From positions 1-64,000 of the forward strand of contig JBEKJO010000006.1 of NCBI GenBank assembly GCA_050011195.1: DNA of 64,000 nucleotides. Reading direction: 5' to 3'. The DNA is from PALSA-1440 sp050011195. Its GTDB lineage: Bacteria > Verrucomicrobiota > Verrucomicrobiia > Limisphaerales > UBA8199. Numbering within the stretch: the first letter of the stretch is position 1; the number at the start of each line of letters is the position of its first letter. The translations under genes and the position numbers were made by a program. Below the pieces are notes generated by a model that was not told the DNA's origin, did no database searches, and saw only the letters and a program-made list of their open reading frames with translations. Positions 10,189 to 19,186 of this stretch are shown piece after piece.

Positions 10189-10204
10189 TCATACGTTTGT
10201 ATGA
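10189..10204. promoter_or_regulatory. inverted repeat TCATAC-N4-GTATGA, candidate operator (copy 1)
   Basis: Perfect 6-4-6 inverted repeat TCATACGTTTGTATGA. It sits immediately upstream of the -35 of the LamG gene, a position typical of activator sites. Related copies occur at 12854, 19131 and 22496, all intergenic. Binding by the NarL-type regulator at 18442-19092 is an inference from that distribution. Confidence 0.5.
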
Positions 10205-10227
10205 TGCAGTGGGCCCGAACTTGCTCG

Positions 10228-12708
10228 CTATTTCGCGGTTGGGCGGGATGTTTTGCTCCGCAACTCCCGGGCATACTGCAAGGCCAGGGCGTTGGTGGGA
10301 CTGCGCTCGAGCACTTCCTCGAAATACTTGAGGGCCTCATCCAGTTTGCCCTGTTTGTAGAGGGCAATTCCCAGGTTCAGCCGCGCCTGGACCGAGTCGG
10401 GCCTGAGGCGCAGGGCCTCGCGGAATTCCTGCTCGGCTTCGGCCGGCTTTTCGAGCGTGCCCAGCTCGACTCCAAGCTGGAAATGCGGTTGCGCCTGGTC
10501 GGGCTCGAGCTGGATGGCCTCGGCATAACGTTGCGCCGCCTCGACATGGCGGCCCAGCGCCGCCAGCGACTGCCCCGCCTCCATGAGCAACGCGGGGTCG
10601 GACGGGCTTAATTCAATGGCGTCGGCGTAGTTGGTCACCGCGGCCTCAAACCAATGGCGGCTCAGACAAACGCGGGCCAGCGTGGCCAGATAGTCGGCGG
10701 TGTTCAAGCGGTTGGTCAGCGCGCTGAGAAAACATTCAGCCGCCTCGTCCTTGCGGCCCATGTCTTCATACAACTGGCCGAGGCCCAGCCAGGCCGTCCC
10801 GAATTGAGGCTTGATCGCCAGCGCGCGCTTGAATTGGCGGATGGCCTGGTCGCGGCGCCCCAGTTTATCAAGACAAAGCGCCAGGTTGTGCCGTCCCCAC
10901 ACGGCCTGCGGGTCCAACGCGAAAACCTGCCGGAACGCGGCGGCGGCCTCCGTGAATTTTTCTTCCTGCGCCAGCGCCAGCCCGAGGAGCAACCAGCATT
11001 CCTGGTTGCTCGGCAGCAAATTCAGGGAGCGGTTGGCCGCCGCGACGGCTCCGGCGTAGTCGGTTTCCGCCTGCTTCAGCTCGGCCAGTTGCTGATAAAG
11101 CAGCGCATCGTCGGGCCACTCCACAATAGCGGCCTCGCAAGCCGCGCGGGCCTCACGCAAGGAGCCGGGGGAGTCCGCCGGCGGGATTTTGCGCGCCAAC
11201 CCCGTCAGCCGGCGCTGCTGGTCGCCGTGATTGCTTTGCAGAGTGAACGGCGCATCCGTCAACCGCCCCAGGATTTCCGACAAGGCTAACTGCCCGTCGC
11301 GCTCGGTGCGCCCCAGCCGGCGCGCGCAATCGGCCATTTCCGGCCACGGGCGGGTGGAAGCGGGCACAGTCTGTGGCAGGAGTTTTTCAACCTGTTCGGC
11401 GATGGCGCGGGCCAAAACGTAATTGCCCTCGAATGTGAGATGGACATGTTCATAAAACAACTCCGCCCCAGGGAGGCCGTCAGGGCTGGCCGCGGCCAGG
11501 GCGCGTTCTGCGTCCGCGAGCAGGATGCCAGCCGCCTGGCCATTCGTCGCGGCCTGCCGGATCAAGTCGTTGAGCCGCGTGTCGCAGCGAAAGCGCAAGG
11601 CATCCAGGTCGCGGGCGGCGGCGAATTGGTTTCGCGCTTCGCCAACCTCGCCGAGGGCCAGCGCGCATTGCCCCAGGCGGAAACGGAGTTCGGCGAAGCT
11701 GTCGTCAATCCGCGCCGCCTGGCGGAAAAGTTCCTCCGCCTTGCGCCAGTTTCCGGCCTGCTGCGCCTCGATGCCCGGTGCGAAGAAGAGACCTTCCCAC
11801 TCCTTCAGTCGGACGTCGGGCAGATTCGCGCGGTAGAGCGAAGCGAAGGGGGCGCAGTCTCTCAGGTTGACGGCCACCGTGCTGACGACCACTCCAGCGC
11901 CCGTGTCGCGGCCGGCGCGAATCATGTCTGCCAGGTTGCTTTGGAAGTTACGATAGACCGCGTCCATGCGCGGGTCGGCGGCGCGCACCTTTTGGTCGAG
12001 AAACATCCTCATGCCGCCCCATTCACTCTTGGCCGTCGGCGTCCGTTGCAAAGTCTGGCGCAGCCAATCGAGCAACTGGCCGGTGCGCGTGCTCTTGAGG
12101 GCCAGGCTGGCGCGAATGAGCGGCAAGGGCGGAGTCTGCGCGCCGAAGATGCCGCCGGCGCCGAAGGGGCCGACCACTTCGTTGTTGCCCATATAAATAA
12201 CCCAAATGTCGCCGCCGGAGCGGGAGCAATCGCGCGCGATGGGCACCAGGGCATGGGAATTGATGCCGGTCATGGCGGCATTGACGACCTCGAACTTTAC
12301 CCCGGGATGACGCAGGCTCAGCATCGCCTCCAGCACGCGCGGCAGCCCGAAGCGCGGCTGCGGATCCCCGTACGCCGCGGACTCGCCGAAGACGAAGACG
12401 CGGATCGTGCCGGCCGGTTTGTCGCGCAAAATGGAAATGGGATGCGGCAGCCGCGACATGCGCGGCCCGAAAAAGCGCCAGCCGAACTGGTTATTCTGCA
12501 CGAAGGTGGCCTGCCCATGATTGGCAGACCTCAGAAGAAAAGCGGTCGGATGACCAAAGCCCACCAGTCGCAAGCCCAGTTCCAGCAGCCCGAAGAAGAC
12601 TGCCGGCACGCCCATGAGCACCATCAGGCGCAGGCGCCAGATTCTCCAGCCGGCGGGGCGCGGGGCCGCCGGCTTGCGGGTTTGTGCGTTTGACCTGCGT
12701 CTGCTCAT
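10228..12708 (-). CDS. membrane-anchored SGNH-hydrolase-like protein with C-terminal TPR repeats
   Basis: 826 residues. A basic N-terminus is followed by one membrane segment (about residues 27-50). Residues about 100-440 look like an SGNH/GDSL esterase: block I FVFGESAAYGDP with Ser110, block III-like YMGNNE (Gly174, Asn175), and block V-like EHVHLTFEGN, where His423 follows Glu420 rather than the usual Asp. Known relatives remove or transfer acyl groups on glycans. Short helical repeats interrupt the SGNH region around 310-375, and from about residue 500 to the end there are many 34-residue TPR units (for example AIRQFKRALAIKPQFG). TPRs suggest a scaffold for an envelope complex. It is divergent from the GH116 gene across a 222-base spacer holding an operator-like repeat. 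The SGNH assignment is by motif only. Confidence 0.7.
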   Translation of the reverse strand: MSRRRSNAQTRKPAAPRPAGWRIWRLRLMVLMGVPAVFFGLLELGLRLVGFGHPTAFLLRSANHGQATFVQNNQFGWRFFGPRMSRLPHPISILRDKPAGTIRVFVFGESAAYGDPQPRFGLPRVLEAMLSLRHPGVKFEVVNAAMTGINSHALVPIARDCSRSGGDIWVIYMGNNEVVGPFGAGGIFGAQTPPLPLIRASLALKSTRTGQLLDWLRQTLQRTPTAKSEWGGMRMFLDQKVRAADPRMDAVYRNFQSNLADMIRAGRDTGAGVVVSTVAVNLRDCAPFASLYRANLPDVRLKEWEGLFFAPGIEAQQAGNWRKAEELFRQAARIDDSFAELRFRLGQCALALGEVGEARNQFAAARDLDALRFRCDTRLNDLIRQAATNGQAAGILLADAERALAAASPDGLPGAELFYEHVHLTFEGNYVLARAIAEQVEKLLPQTVPASTRPWPEMADCARRLGRTERDGQLALSEILGRLTDAPFTLQSNHGDQQRRLTGLARKIPPADSPGSLREARAACEAAIVEWPDDALLYQQLAELKQAETDYAGAVAAANRSLNLLPSNQECWLLLGLALAQEEKFTEAAAAFRQVFALDPQAVWGRHNLALCLDKLGRRDQAIRQFKRALAIKPQFGTAWLGLGQLYEDMGRKDEAAECFLSALTNRLNTADYLATLARVCLSRHWFEAAVTNYADAIELSPSDPALLMEAGQSLAALGRHVEAAQRYAEAIQLEPDQAQPHFQLGVELGTLEKPAEAEQEFREALRLRPDSVQARLNLGIALYKQGKLDEALKYFEEVLERSPTNALALQYARELRSKTSRPTAK

Positions 12709-12759
12709 GCATTCACTTTAAGCTTCCAGTTTCTCGTGATCGAAGCAGCGATTCATTCG

Positions 12760-12792
12760 GATTAAGAGCAAGAGCAAGATTAGGATTAAAAG
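12760..12792. repeat. short degenerate tandem repeat
   Basis: Purine-rich degenerate repeat (units like GATTAAGA and GCAAGA) in the divergent spacer between the SGNH/TPR and GH116 genes. It resembles the other short-period repeats in this window. No function can be assigned. Confidence 0.35.
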
Positions 12793-12853
12793 CCGGAAAC
12801 TCCACCCCAAAAGACTGAAGTGCGCCGGACTGGCCGTTTACCGGCGCCATAGG

Positions 12854-12869
12854 ACGTACAAACGTATGA
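12854..12869. promoter_or_regulatory. inverted repeat, candidate operator (copy 2)
   Basis: ACGTACAAACGTATGA matches copy 1 (read on the other strand) at 14 of 16 positions. It lies in the divergent spacer, 62 bases before the GH116 ATG and about 145 bases before the SGNH/TPR start. One base after it comes TTGCGC, in the same relative position as the -35 of copies 1 and 3, but no convincing -10 follows. Confidence 0.45.
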
Positions 12870-12893
12870 GTTGCGCCGGATGGACTCGCGGGG
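12856..12893 (+). repeat. 38-bp dispersed repeat, copy A
   Basis: This stretch, which includes the operator-like core, matches 22498-22535 with only a few differences. Weaker similarity extends upstream in both copies (ACTGGCCGT about 25 bases before). The match runs well past the palindrome, so the two copies share ancestry rather than just a binding site. Confidence 0.6.
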
Positions 12894-12930
12894 CCAGTAT
12901 GCGGACAAGCACTGAAAAAGCGCCCAGACC

Positions 12931-15900
12931 ATGACTTTTGCGTTCCGTTCAAGCAACACACCAGCGGGCTTACCGCGCCGCAGACTCAAGGGCTGCCGGC
13001 GTGAGGCGTGGCCGGCGGTCCTGCTGGCCGCGGTCCTGCACTCGGCGTCCGGCCAGGGCGCTCTCGCCGCTGCGTTTGACCCGAACACGGGCACGATAAC
13101 GGACCAGCAATGGCAGCACGGGGTTCCCCTAGGCGGCATTGGCACGGGCAAGATCGAGCTGCTGAGCGACGGTTCTTTTGGCAACTTCACCATCAATAAC
13201 AACTGGAACGCACCTTATGGCTGGTGCCAGGGGGCGTTCGCCGCCATCTGCGCGCAGGCCGGGGCCAGCCCGCCGGTGGCCAGAATGCTGCGCTTGAGCA
13301 GCGGCAACGAGTACCAGGGCGTGGTGAGGAATGTGGCGCACGCCCAGATGCAAGGGTGGTTTCCGCAGGCCAACATTCAATTCACGGACGTGAGTCTGCC
13401 CGTCCAGGTCTCCGTCAACGCCTTTGCGCCGCTGATCCCTCACGACATCAAAGACTCCGCGCTGCCCATCGCCTGCCTGACCTACACGGTGACGAACAGC
13501 GGCAGCCAGACGGTCAGTGCCACGGTGTTGTTGGCCTGGCCGAATCTGCTCGGCTTCGGCGGCCTCGGCGCGAGTGACAACAAGACGAATTGGAACAGCG
13601 TAGCCGGAAACTCGCAGACACCCTTGAGCACCAACGGGCTAACCGGCCTGCGCTTCACCACCACCCAGAATTATCCGGGCCAACAACGCCAAAATGTGGT
13701 CGGGGAATACTTTGTCGGGGTGCGCGCGAGCGCGGGCCTGACCATCACGACCTGCACGAACTGGGACGCCTCGGCCAGCACACCCTCTTTCTGGCAGGGA
13801 TTCAGCACCAACGGAACGCTCACGGCCACCAACTCGGCGGCGCAGCCCGCGGGCGCCGTTGCGGCCGAGTTCGCTCTGGCGCCGGGGCAGTCGCGAGACG
13901 TTCACTTTTACGTGGCGTGGTATATGCCCCACCAGATGACGCAGTTGCAGAGCGTTCAAGGGCTGGTGCTGGCCTCTTCCAATCCGACCAATACCACTTC
14001 CCGCTGGGGCACGGGCTGTCCGCAGCAGACCGGGTTCAACGTCCCCCTGGACCTGGGGCAACTGTGGACGCCGACGCAAGTGCTGCTTGACCAGGGCTCT
14101 TACACGACCGATTACCCCCGCGGCATCCAGGTGGACATTTCCACCGACCAATCGAATTGGACGACGGTCGCTACGATGACCTCCGCCCAGGTCGTGGCCG
14201 CCCTCGGGAGCGGCAGCCAATTCACCGTGCCCTTGCAGCCCAGCCAGGGACGATACTTGCGGTTGACGGATTTGGGCTGGGACGACTTCTACTGGTGGAG
14301 CATTGCCGCGTTGCAAGTCACGGTGGAGGAACAAGGGACGGCGCTGGCCTTCGTTCCCGTCAGCAGTCTTGGCCCGGTGGTGGACAATGGTCATTACTAC
14401 TGCAACTGGTTTCAGAGCGCCGCCGGCGTTGGGGCCTACGTGGACGGGCAATCCGATTCCTTGCTGCAACAAACGACGGCCTGGCAGTTGCCAATCGAGA
14501 ATTCGAACCTGCCCTTTTGGCTGCGGCTCTTTCTCATCAATTGCGCCTTTCCGACGGTCGCGAACACCGTCCTAACCGAGGACGGAATGTTCACGGTGCA
14601 GGAGTCGCCGGTGAACCAGAACGGGAACCTCGGCACGATGGACCAGCGCATGGCTTCGCACGTGTTCACGGTGGACTTCTTCCCGGAACTGGACCGGGCC
14701 GAGTTGGAGCTGTTTGCCGCCGAGCAATTGCCCAGCGGCTGCGTCCCCCATTGCGTGGGAGTCCTTGATGACGCGATTAATAATCCGTGGGTGCCCTACT
14801 CACGGCTGCCGTGGCCGGACCTGAATTGTTCGTGGGCGATGCAGGTGGTGAAACTCTGCCGCTGGACCGGCGACACGTCGTTGGCGCAGCGGATGCAGCC
14901 GCACCTCACCAATGCCATGAACTACCTCGCCCTGAACCATCAGGGCAGCGACCCCATTCCCCAGGGCGGCAGCACCTACGACTACGTCTCACTGCCGTAC
15001 AATGGCGCCGGCGCGTTCAGCTACACGGCCTCCGCTTATCTCGGCGCATTGGAAGCGGCGACCGCACAGGCCGCAGCTTCGGGTGATGCGGCCGATGCCG
15101 CCGCCTACGTCCGCCAGCGCACGAATATCCAAAACGCCGTCCTGAACGAACTGTGGAACGGGACCTTCTTGCGCAAGTTTAATTCCATCCTCTACGGCAC
15201 CACGATCGAGAACAGTTTTGTGTCGGCGCTGGCCGGCGACTGGCTGGCGCGGCTGACGGGTTTGCCCCGGACGATGAGCACCAACCTGCTGCAACAGGAG
15301 AATTACCAGCTCATCACCCGTCATCTCAAGCCGTTCTATCCGATACCGCCGATGGAGGTGTCGCCGGACGGGCGCAGGGCCACTGGCCGCTGTTACCACC
15401 TCCAAACCCTGCCCTATTTGGGCTGCGAGTCCATTTACCAAAACTACGTTGATGATGGGCTGGCGGTGCTGCAGCGCACTTGGGAATGCGTCTGGCTATT
15501 CAGTCAGAGTCCCTGGAATGAAAATCTGGGATACGACGCTCCGAACGGAGCCCCCGAGGGCTTCGTCTCCTACATGACCTCGCCTTGCACTTGGCACGTC
15601 CTCAATGCCTTGAGCGGCGTTTCCGTGGATGTGCCCGACGGCATTCTTTACGTCTCGCCGCGGCTGCCCTCGTCCATGACCGAGCTCCACCTGCCGCTTT
15701 ACCTCCCGCGGTTCTGGGCGCAGTTCGATTACGTGCCCGCCCAGTCGAAACTCACGCTGACGGTGACCCAGGTTTTCACGGACGATCCAACCGTCGAGAG
15801 CACGCTTTTCCATGCCCCTGGGCCCTATGGCACGGGTCCGACCAACCCGATCGTGCTCTCAGCCATCGCGGCGGACGGCGACGCCCCCTTAATCACCCTC

Positions 15901-18240
15901 CCACAGCCCTTCACCGTCCAGACCGGCGCGGTGCTCAATTTATCTTCTTACCTCAATCAATTGGCGCCTGGACCGGCGCAAACCATTCCCCCCGGCGAAA
16001 CCACGCCGGTCGGCAAGACGGTCCTCCTTAAAGCGGTGGCGAACAATATGTGGGTGGAAGCGCCGAACGCCGGCAATAACTCGCTGGCGGCGGATCAGTC
16101 GGCTCCCAATGTGAATTCGGGAAGCGCCCAACTGTTCAATGTGATTGACCAGACCAACGGCTACGTGGCGCTGCAAGCGGTGGTCAACGGCAAATACGTG
16201 ACCGCCGCAAATGGCGGCTCCAGTCCCCTCATTGCCGCCAGCGCCGCGATCGGGCCTGGGGAGACTTTCCTGTTGATCCTGGACGGCCCCGGCCGGCTGG
16301 CACTGCGCGCGGTGACAAATAATATGTATGTCACCACCAACAGCGGCTCGACGCTCCTGGCGAACGCCGGAAGCTTTCCCGGTGGCAGCACCATTGGTCA
16401 AGTCGAACAAAGCGAGATCGGTTCCGGCCAAATTTTCCAATGGAGCGATGCGGCGACAGCCTCGGGCCTCACCGCCGCGCCCGGCAACACCCAGGTGGCT
16501 CTGACCTGGACCCCGGCGCTGAACGCGACCAACTACAACCTCGGGCGTTCGGCCACCAGTGGCGGCCCTTACGCCACCATCGCCAGCGTGTCCACGACGA
16601 GCTACACGGACACCAACGTTGTCAATGGCTTGACCTATTTCTACGTGGTGACGGCGGTCAGCGGCGGGGTCGAAGCGCCCAACTCCAACGAGGCGAGCGC
16701 GATGCCGCTGGTGGTGGCTTACGCCGTGAACTGTGGAGGTTCCGCCGCCGGCTCTTTTGCCGCCGACGCCTATTATTCCCCTGCCGGCTCGACTTTCAGC
16801 ACCAGCGCGGCCATTGACACCGGTGGGGTGCTCAATCCGGCGCCGCAGGCCGTTTATCAAACCGAACGCTACAAGACGCTGACTTACACGTTCACCGGCC
16901 TGGCTCCCAGCGCCGGCTACGTAGTCAGACTGCACTTCTCGGAGAACTATTGGACCGCCAGCGGCAAGCGGCTTTTCAACGTCTTCATCAACGGCACACA
17001 GGTGTTGAGCAACTTTGACATCTACCTCACCGCCGACTCCCAGTACCGGGCCGTCATCGAGGAATTCAACACTCGCGCCGACGGCAGCGGACAGATCGCC
17101 ATCCTGTTTTCCGACGGCGCCGCCGACCACGCCAAAATAGATGGGATCGAAATCGCGAGGACGGCTTTCACCGCGCCACCGGGCGTGGCCGGGGCGGGCG
17201 ACAATAGCTTTGGTCAGTGTGCCCTGCCGCTGGCCGCAACAAACATAATCGCCGTTGCCGCCGGGGCCTGGCACAGCCTGGCGTTGCGCACTGACGGCAC
17301 GGTGGTGGCCTGGGGGGACGATTGGGACGGCCAATGTGATGTGCCCGCGACCCTCACGAACGCTTTGGCGATTGCCGCCGGCGGTTACCACAGCCTGGCC
17401 ATCAAGGCTAATGGCACGGTCACGGCCTGGGGCGCGGACGACTCCGGCCAGACCAACGTCCCCGCGAACCTCACCGGCGTGATCGGGATAAGCGCAGGCA
17501 CCTGGCACAGCGTCGCGTTGCGGGCCGATGGCACGGTGGTGGCATGGGGTGACAACAGCTCGGGCCAAACCAACCTGCCCGCCGGCCTCAGCAACGTGGT
17601 AGCCATCGCCGCTGGGGGCAACCACAACCTCGCTTTGAAGGCCGACGGCACAGTAGCGGCCTGGGGGGAGAACACGGATGCGGAAGGGAACGTGGCTGGG
17701 CAATCCGTGGTGCCGTGGGGTTTGACAAATGTGGTGGCGATTGGGGCCGGGGAGTATCACAGCCTGGCGGTGCAGGCCGATGGGACGGTGGTGGTGTGGG
17801 GCGACGATTCGCAGGGCCAGTGCGACGTTCCGATAGGACTCAGCAACGTGGTGGCCGTGGCCGGCGGCGGCGCCCACACTGTCGCGCTTGGGTCCGGCGG
17901 CGGCGTCATTGCCTGGGGCGACGACTTGAACCAGCAATGTGAACTGCCCGCCGCCTTGCCTCCGGCGGTGGGAATCGCCGCCGGCGGTTACCACACGCTG
18001 GTGCTCCTGCAGGGTGTTGTGCCCGTGCCGCAACTGCTCAATCCGGCCTTTGAGGGCGGCCGGTTCAGCGCGCTGGTGCAGTCTTTGAACCGGAACAACT
18101 ATGCCTTGCAATTTAAGGACTCACTGGCTGCAACCAACTGGATGCCCCTGCCGGGCGTCACAGGAAACGGGGCTTTGAGGTCTCTGAGTGATCCGGGCGC
18201 GGCGGCAGCTCAGCGGTTCTTCCGCTTGAGCACGTACTAA
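12931..18240 (+). CDS. secreted GH116-type glycosidase with inserted F5/8C domain, beta-trefoil, Fn3, malectin and RCC1 propeller
   Basis: 1769-residue exported enzyme. A Tat-like or long signal peptide covers 1-47. GH116 (DUF608, GBA2 family) starts with GVPLGGIGTGKIEL (65-78), typical of bile-acid/glucosylceramide beta-glucosidases. An F5/8 type C (discoidin-like) domain at about 357-467 interrupts the GH116 N-terminal and catalytic parts. By eye, Glu558 (FTVQES) aligns with the family nucleophile and Asp684 (STYDYV) with the acid/base. The catalytic barrel runs to about 960. Then follow a fascin-like beta-trefoil (1027-1172), Fn3 (1177-1260), malectin (1262-1410) and six or seven RCC1-like repeats (1420-1695; motif GTVVAWGDD). 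The shared C-terminal domain ends QRFFRLSTY. The likely role is external beta-glycoside hydrolysis with several carbohydrate-binding modules; the substrate is unknown. The gene diverges from the SGNH/TPR gene. Confidence 0.85.
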   Translation: MTFAFRSSNTPAGLPRRRLKGCRREAWPAVLLAAVLHSASGQGALAAAFDPNTGTITDQQWQHGVPLGGIGTGKIELLSDGSFGNFTINNNWNAPYGWCQGAFAAICAQAGASPPVARMLRLSSGNEYQGVVRNVAHAQMQGWFPQANIQFTDVSLPVQVSVNAFAPLIPHDIKDSALPIACLTYTVTNSGSQTVSATVLLAWPNLLGFGGLGASDNKTNWNSVAGNSQTPLSTNGLTGLRFTTTQNYPGQQRQNVVGEYFVGVRASAGLTITTCTNWDASASTPSFWQGFSTNGTLTATNSAAQPAGAVAAEFALAPGQSRDVHFYVAWYMPHQMTQLQSVQGLVLASSNPTNTTSRWGTGCPQQTGFNVPLDLGQLWTPTQVLLDQGSYTTDYPRGIQVDISTDQSNWTTVATMTSAQVVAALGSGSQFTVPLQPSQGRYLRLTDLGWDDFYWWSIAALQVTVEEQGTALAFVPVSSLGPVVDNGHYYCNWFQSAAGVGAYVDGQSDSLLQQTTAWQLPIENSNLPFWLRLFLINCAFPTVANTVLTEDGMFTVQESPVNQNGNLGTMDQRMASHVFTVDFFPELDRAELELFAAEQLPSGCVPHCVGVLDDAINNPWVPYSRLPWPDLNCSWAMQVVKLCRWTGDTSLAQRMQPHLTNAMNYLALNHQGSDPIPQGGSTYDYVSLPYNGAGAFSYTASAYLGALEAATAQAAASGDAADAAAYVRQRTNIQNAVLNELWNGTFLRKFNSILYGTTIENSFVSALAGDWLARLTGLPRTMSTNLLQQENYQLITRHLKPFYPIPPMEVSPDGRRATGRCYHLQTLPYLGCESIYQNYVDDGLAVLQRTWECVWLFSQSPWNENLGYDAPNGAPEGFVSYMTSPCTWHVLNALSGVSVDVPDGILYVSPRLPSSMTELHLPLYLPRFWAQFDYVPAQSKLTLTVTQVFTDDPTVESTLFHAPGPYGTGPTNPIVLSAIAADGDAPLITLPQPFTVQTGAVLNLSSYLNQLAPGPAQTIPPGETTPVGKTVLLKAVANNMWVEAPNAGNNSLAADQSAPNVNSGSAQLFNVIDQTNGYVALQAVVNGKYVTAANGGSSPLIAASAAIGPGETFLLILDGPGRLALRAVTNNMYVTTNSGSTLLANAGSFPGGSTIGQVEQSEIGSGQIFQWSDAATASGLTAAPGNTQVALTWTPALNATNYNLGRSATSGGPYATIASVSTTSYTDTNVVNGLTYFYVVTAVSGGVEAPNSNEASAMPLVVAYAVNCGGSAAGSFAADAYYSPAGSTFSTSAAIDTGGVLNPAPQAVYQTERYKTLTYTFTGLAPSAGYVVRLHFSENYWTASGKRLFNVFINGTQVLSNFDIYLTADSQYRAVIEEFNTRADGSGQIAILFSDGAADHAKIDGIEIARTAFTAPPGVAGAGDNSFGQCALPLAATNIIAVAAGAWHSLALRTDGTVVAWGDDWDGQCDVPATLTNALAIAAGGYHSLAIKANGTVTAWGADDSGQTNVPANLTGVIGISAGTWHSVALRADGTVVAWGDNSSGQTNLPAGLSNVVAIAAGGNHNLALKADGTVAAWGENTDAEGNVAGQSVVPWGLTNVVAIGAGEYHSLAVQADGTVVVWGDDSQGQCDVPIGLSNVVAVAGGGAHTVALGSGGGVIAWGDDLNQQCELPAALPPAVGIAAGGYHTLVLLQGVVPVPQLLNPAFEGGRFSALVQSLNRNNYALQFKDSLAATNWMPLPGVTGNGALRSLSDPGAAAAQRFFRLSTY

Positions 18241-18273
18241 CGAGGCGCAGCCTCAGACCGTTTCCACGTTTTG

Positions 18274-18315
18274 AGGTGGTGGGGAGATTTTCGGGCCTGA
18301 CCTTTCCCCCCACCT
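18274..18315. terminator. possible bidirectional terminator hairpin
   Basis: Imperfect inverted repeat AGGTGGTGGGGA (18274-18285) and CCCCCCACCT (18306-18315) between the convergent GH116 and response-regulator genes. There is no long T-run, so this is only a candidate. Confidence 0.3.
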
Positions 18316-18441
18316 AGCCACTCGGAACGCGACGGCAAAAGGTTTGCTCGCCGGCCCGACCAACTCTCCATGGATTGTACTTGACATTAAATGACCCCTC
18401 ACTGAACAGCGCCGGGGGAACCAAAGTCGGGGCGCGGGAAC

Positions 18442-19092
18442 CTACTTCTGCAAATACTTAACGACCGCTTCGGTGCGGGAGTGGACGTGGAGTTTCCTAT
18501 AGATGCTGGCCACGTGCGTGCGCAGGGTGCCGGTGCTCATGCGCAAGTTTTCCTCGATTTCCTTGTAACGGAAGCCCTGGGCCAGTTGCTGCAAGACCTG
18601 TCGTTCACGCGGACCCAACCATTGCAGCTCCGGGGCCGGTTGCGGGACCTGCTGAAAATGCCGAATCACCCGCCGCGCCATTTCCGGCGTCATCGGGACG
18701 CCGCCGTCATGCACTTCCTGAATGGCGGTCAGCAGTTTCTGCGGCGCCGTCCGCTTCAATAAATAGCCGCTGGCGCCCGCCATGAGCGATTGAAACAAAC
18801 GGGTGCCGTCCTCATAAATCGTCAGCATCACAAATTGCACGTCGGGCATCTTCGTTTTTAACTGGCGGACGCACTCGACGCCATCCACGCCGGGCAGATT
18901 GATGTCCATGAGGACGACATCGGGCCGGCGCGCGGGCAGGTCAGCCAGCGCGGATTCGCCGTCGGGATAGGTTTGCATCAGGTGCAGCGCGGGGCTGCGC
19001 CCGATGGTGTGGGCGAACTGCGCGCGAATCTCCTCCCGGTCCTCGACGAGGGCCACTTCGATGGGTCTGGTTTGAGCCGACAAAGCACTCAC
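18442..19092 (-). CDS. NarL/FixJ-family response regulator
   Basis: 216 residues. The receiver domain (about 10-130) has the acidic pair Glu17/Asp18, phospho-acceptor Asp63 (VLMDINLPG), Thr91 and Lys113. The LuxR-type helix-turn-helix is at about 153-216 (LGPRERQVLQQLAQGFRYKE, then STGTLRTHVASIYRKL), so it binds DNA when phosphorylated. The GTG at 19092 is the start that fits the domain best; the -10 of its candidate promoter lies only 9 bases upstream, which suggests a very short or absent leader. It follows the sensor kinase gene by 95 bases on the same strand, so they very likely form one two-component system. Its own promoter region contains one of four copies of a palindrome, consistent with autoregulation. 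Confidence 0.9.
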   Translation of the reverse strand: MSALSAQTRPIEVALVEDREEIRAQFAHTIGRSPALHLMQTYPDGESALADLPARRPDVVLMDINLPGVDGVECVRQLKTKMPDVQFVMLTIYEDGTRLFQSLMAGASGYLLKRTAPQKLLTAIQEVHDGGVPMTPEMARRVIRHFQQVPQPAPELQWLGPRERQVLQQLAQGFRYKEIEENLRMSTGTLRTHVASIYRKLHVHSRTEAVVKYLQK

Positions 19093-19101
19093 GTGGAACC
19101 A

Positions 19102-19130
19102 AGGTTAGCAGTTGCGCGACGAAACCTCAA
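19102..19130 (-). promoter_or_regulatory. candidate promoter of the response regulator
   Basis: On the minus strand TTGAGG (19130-19125) and TAACCT (19107-19102) are separated by 17 bases. The palindrome at 19131-19146 abuts the -35 directly, nearly the same geometry as upstream of the LamG gene. Confidence 0.45.
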
Positions 19131-19146
19131 TCGTACGATTGTATGA
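19131..19146. promoter_or_regulatory. inverted repeat, candidate operator (copy 3)
   Basis: TCGTACGATTGTATGA: arms TCGTAC and GTATGA pair at five of six positions around a 4-base centre. It lies between the kinase and regulator genes, directly upstream of the -35 of the regulator. Confidence 0.45.
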
Positions 19147-19186
19147 GTCAATTAGGTGTCCGCTTTTTTGGGTGGCCCCAGGACCT

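Noticed and set aside
15940..18111. 723-codon minus-strand open frame opposite the GH116 gene
   Set aside because: Antisense shadow: no start context, His/Gly/Arg-rich low-complexity product, while the plus strand holds clear RCC1 and malectin motifs.
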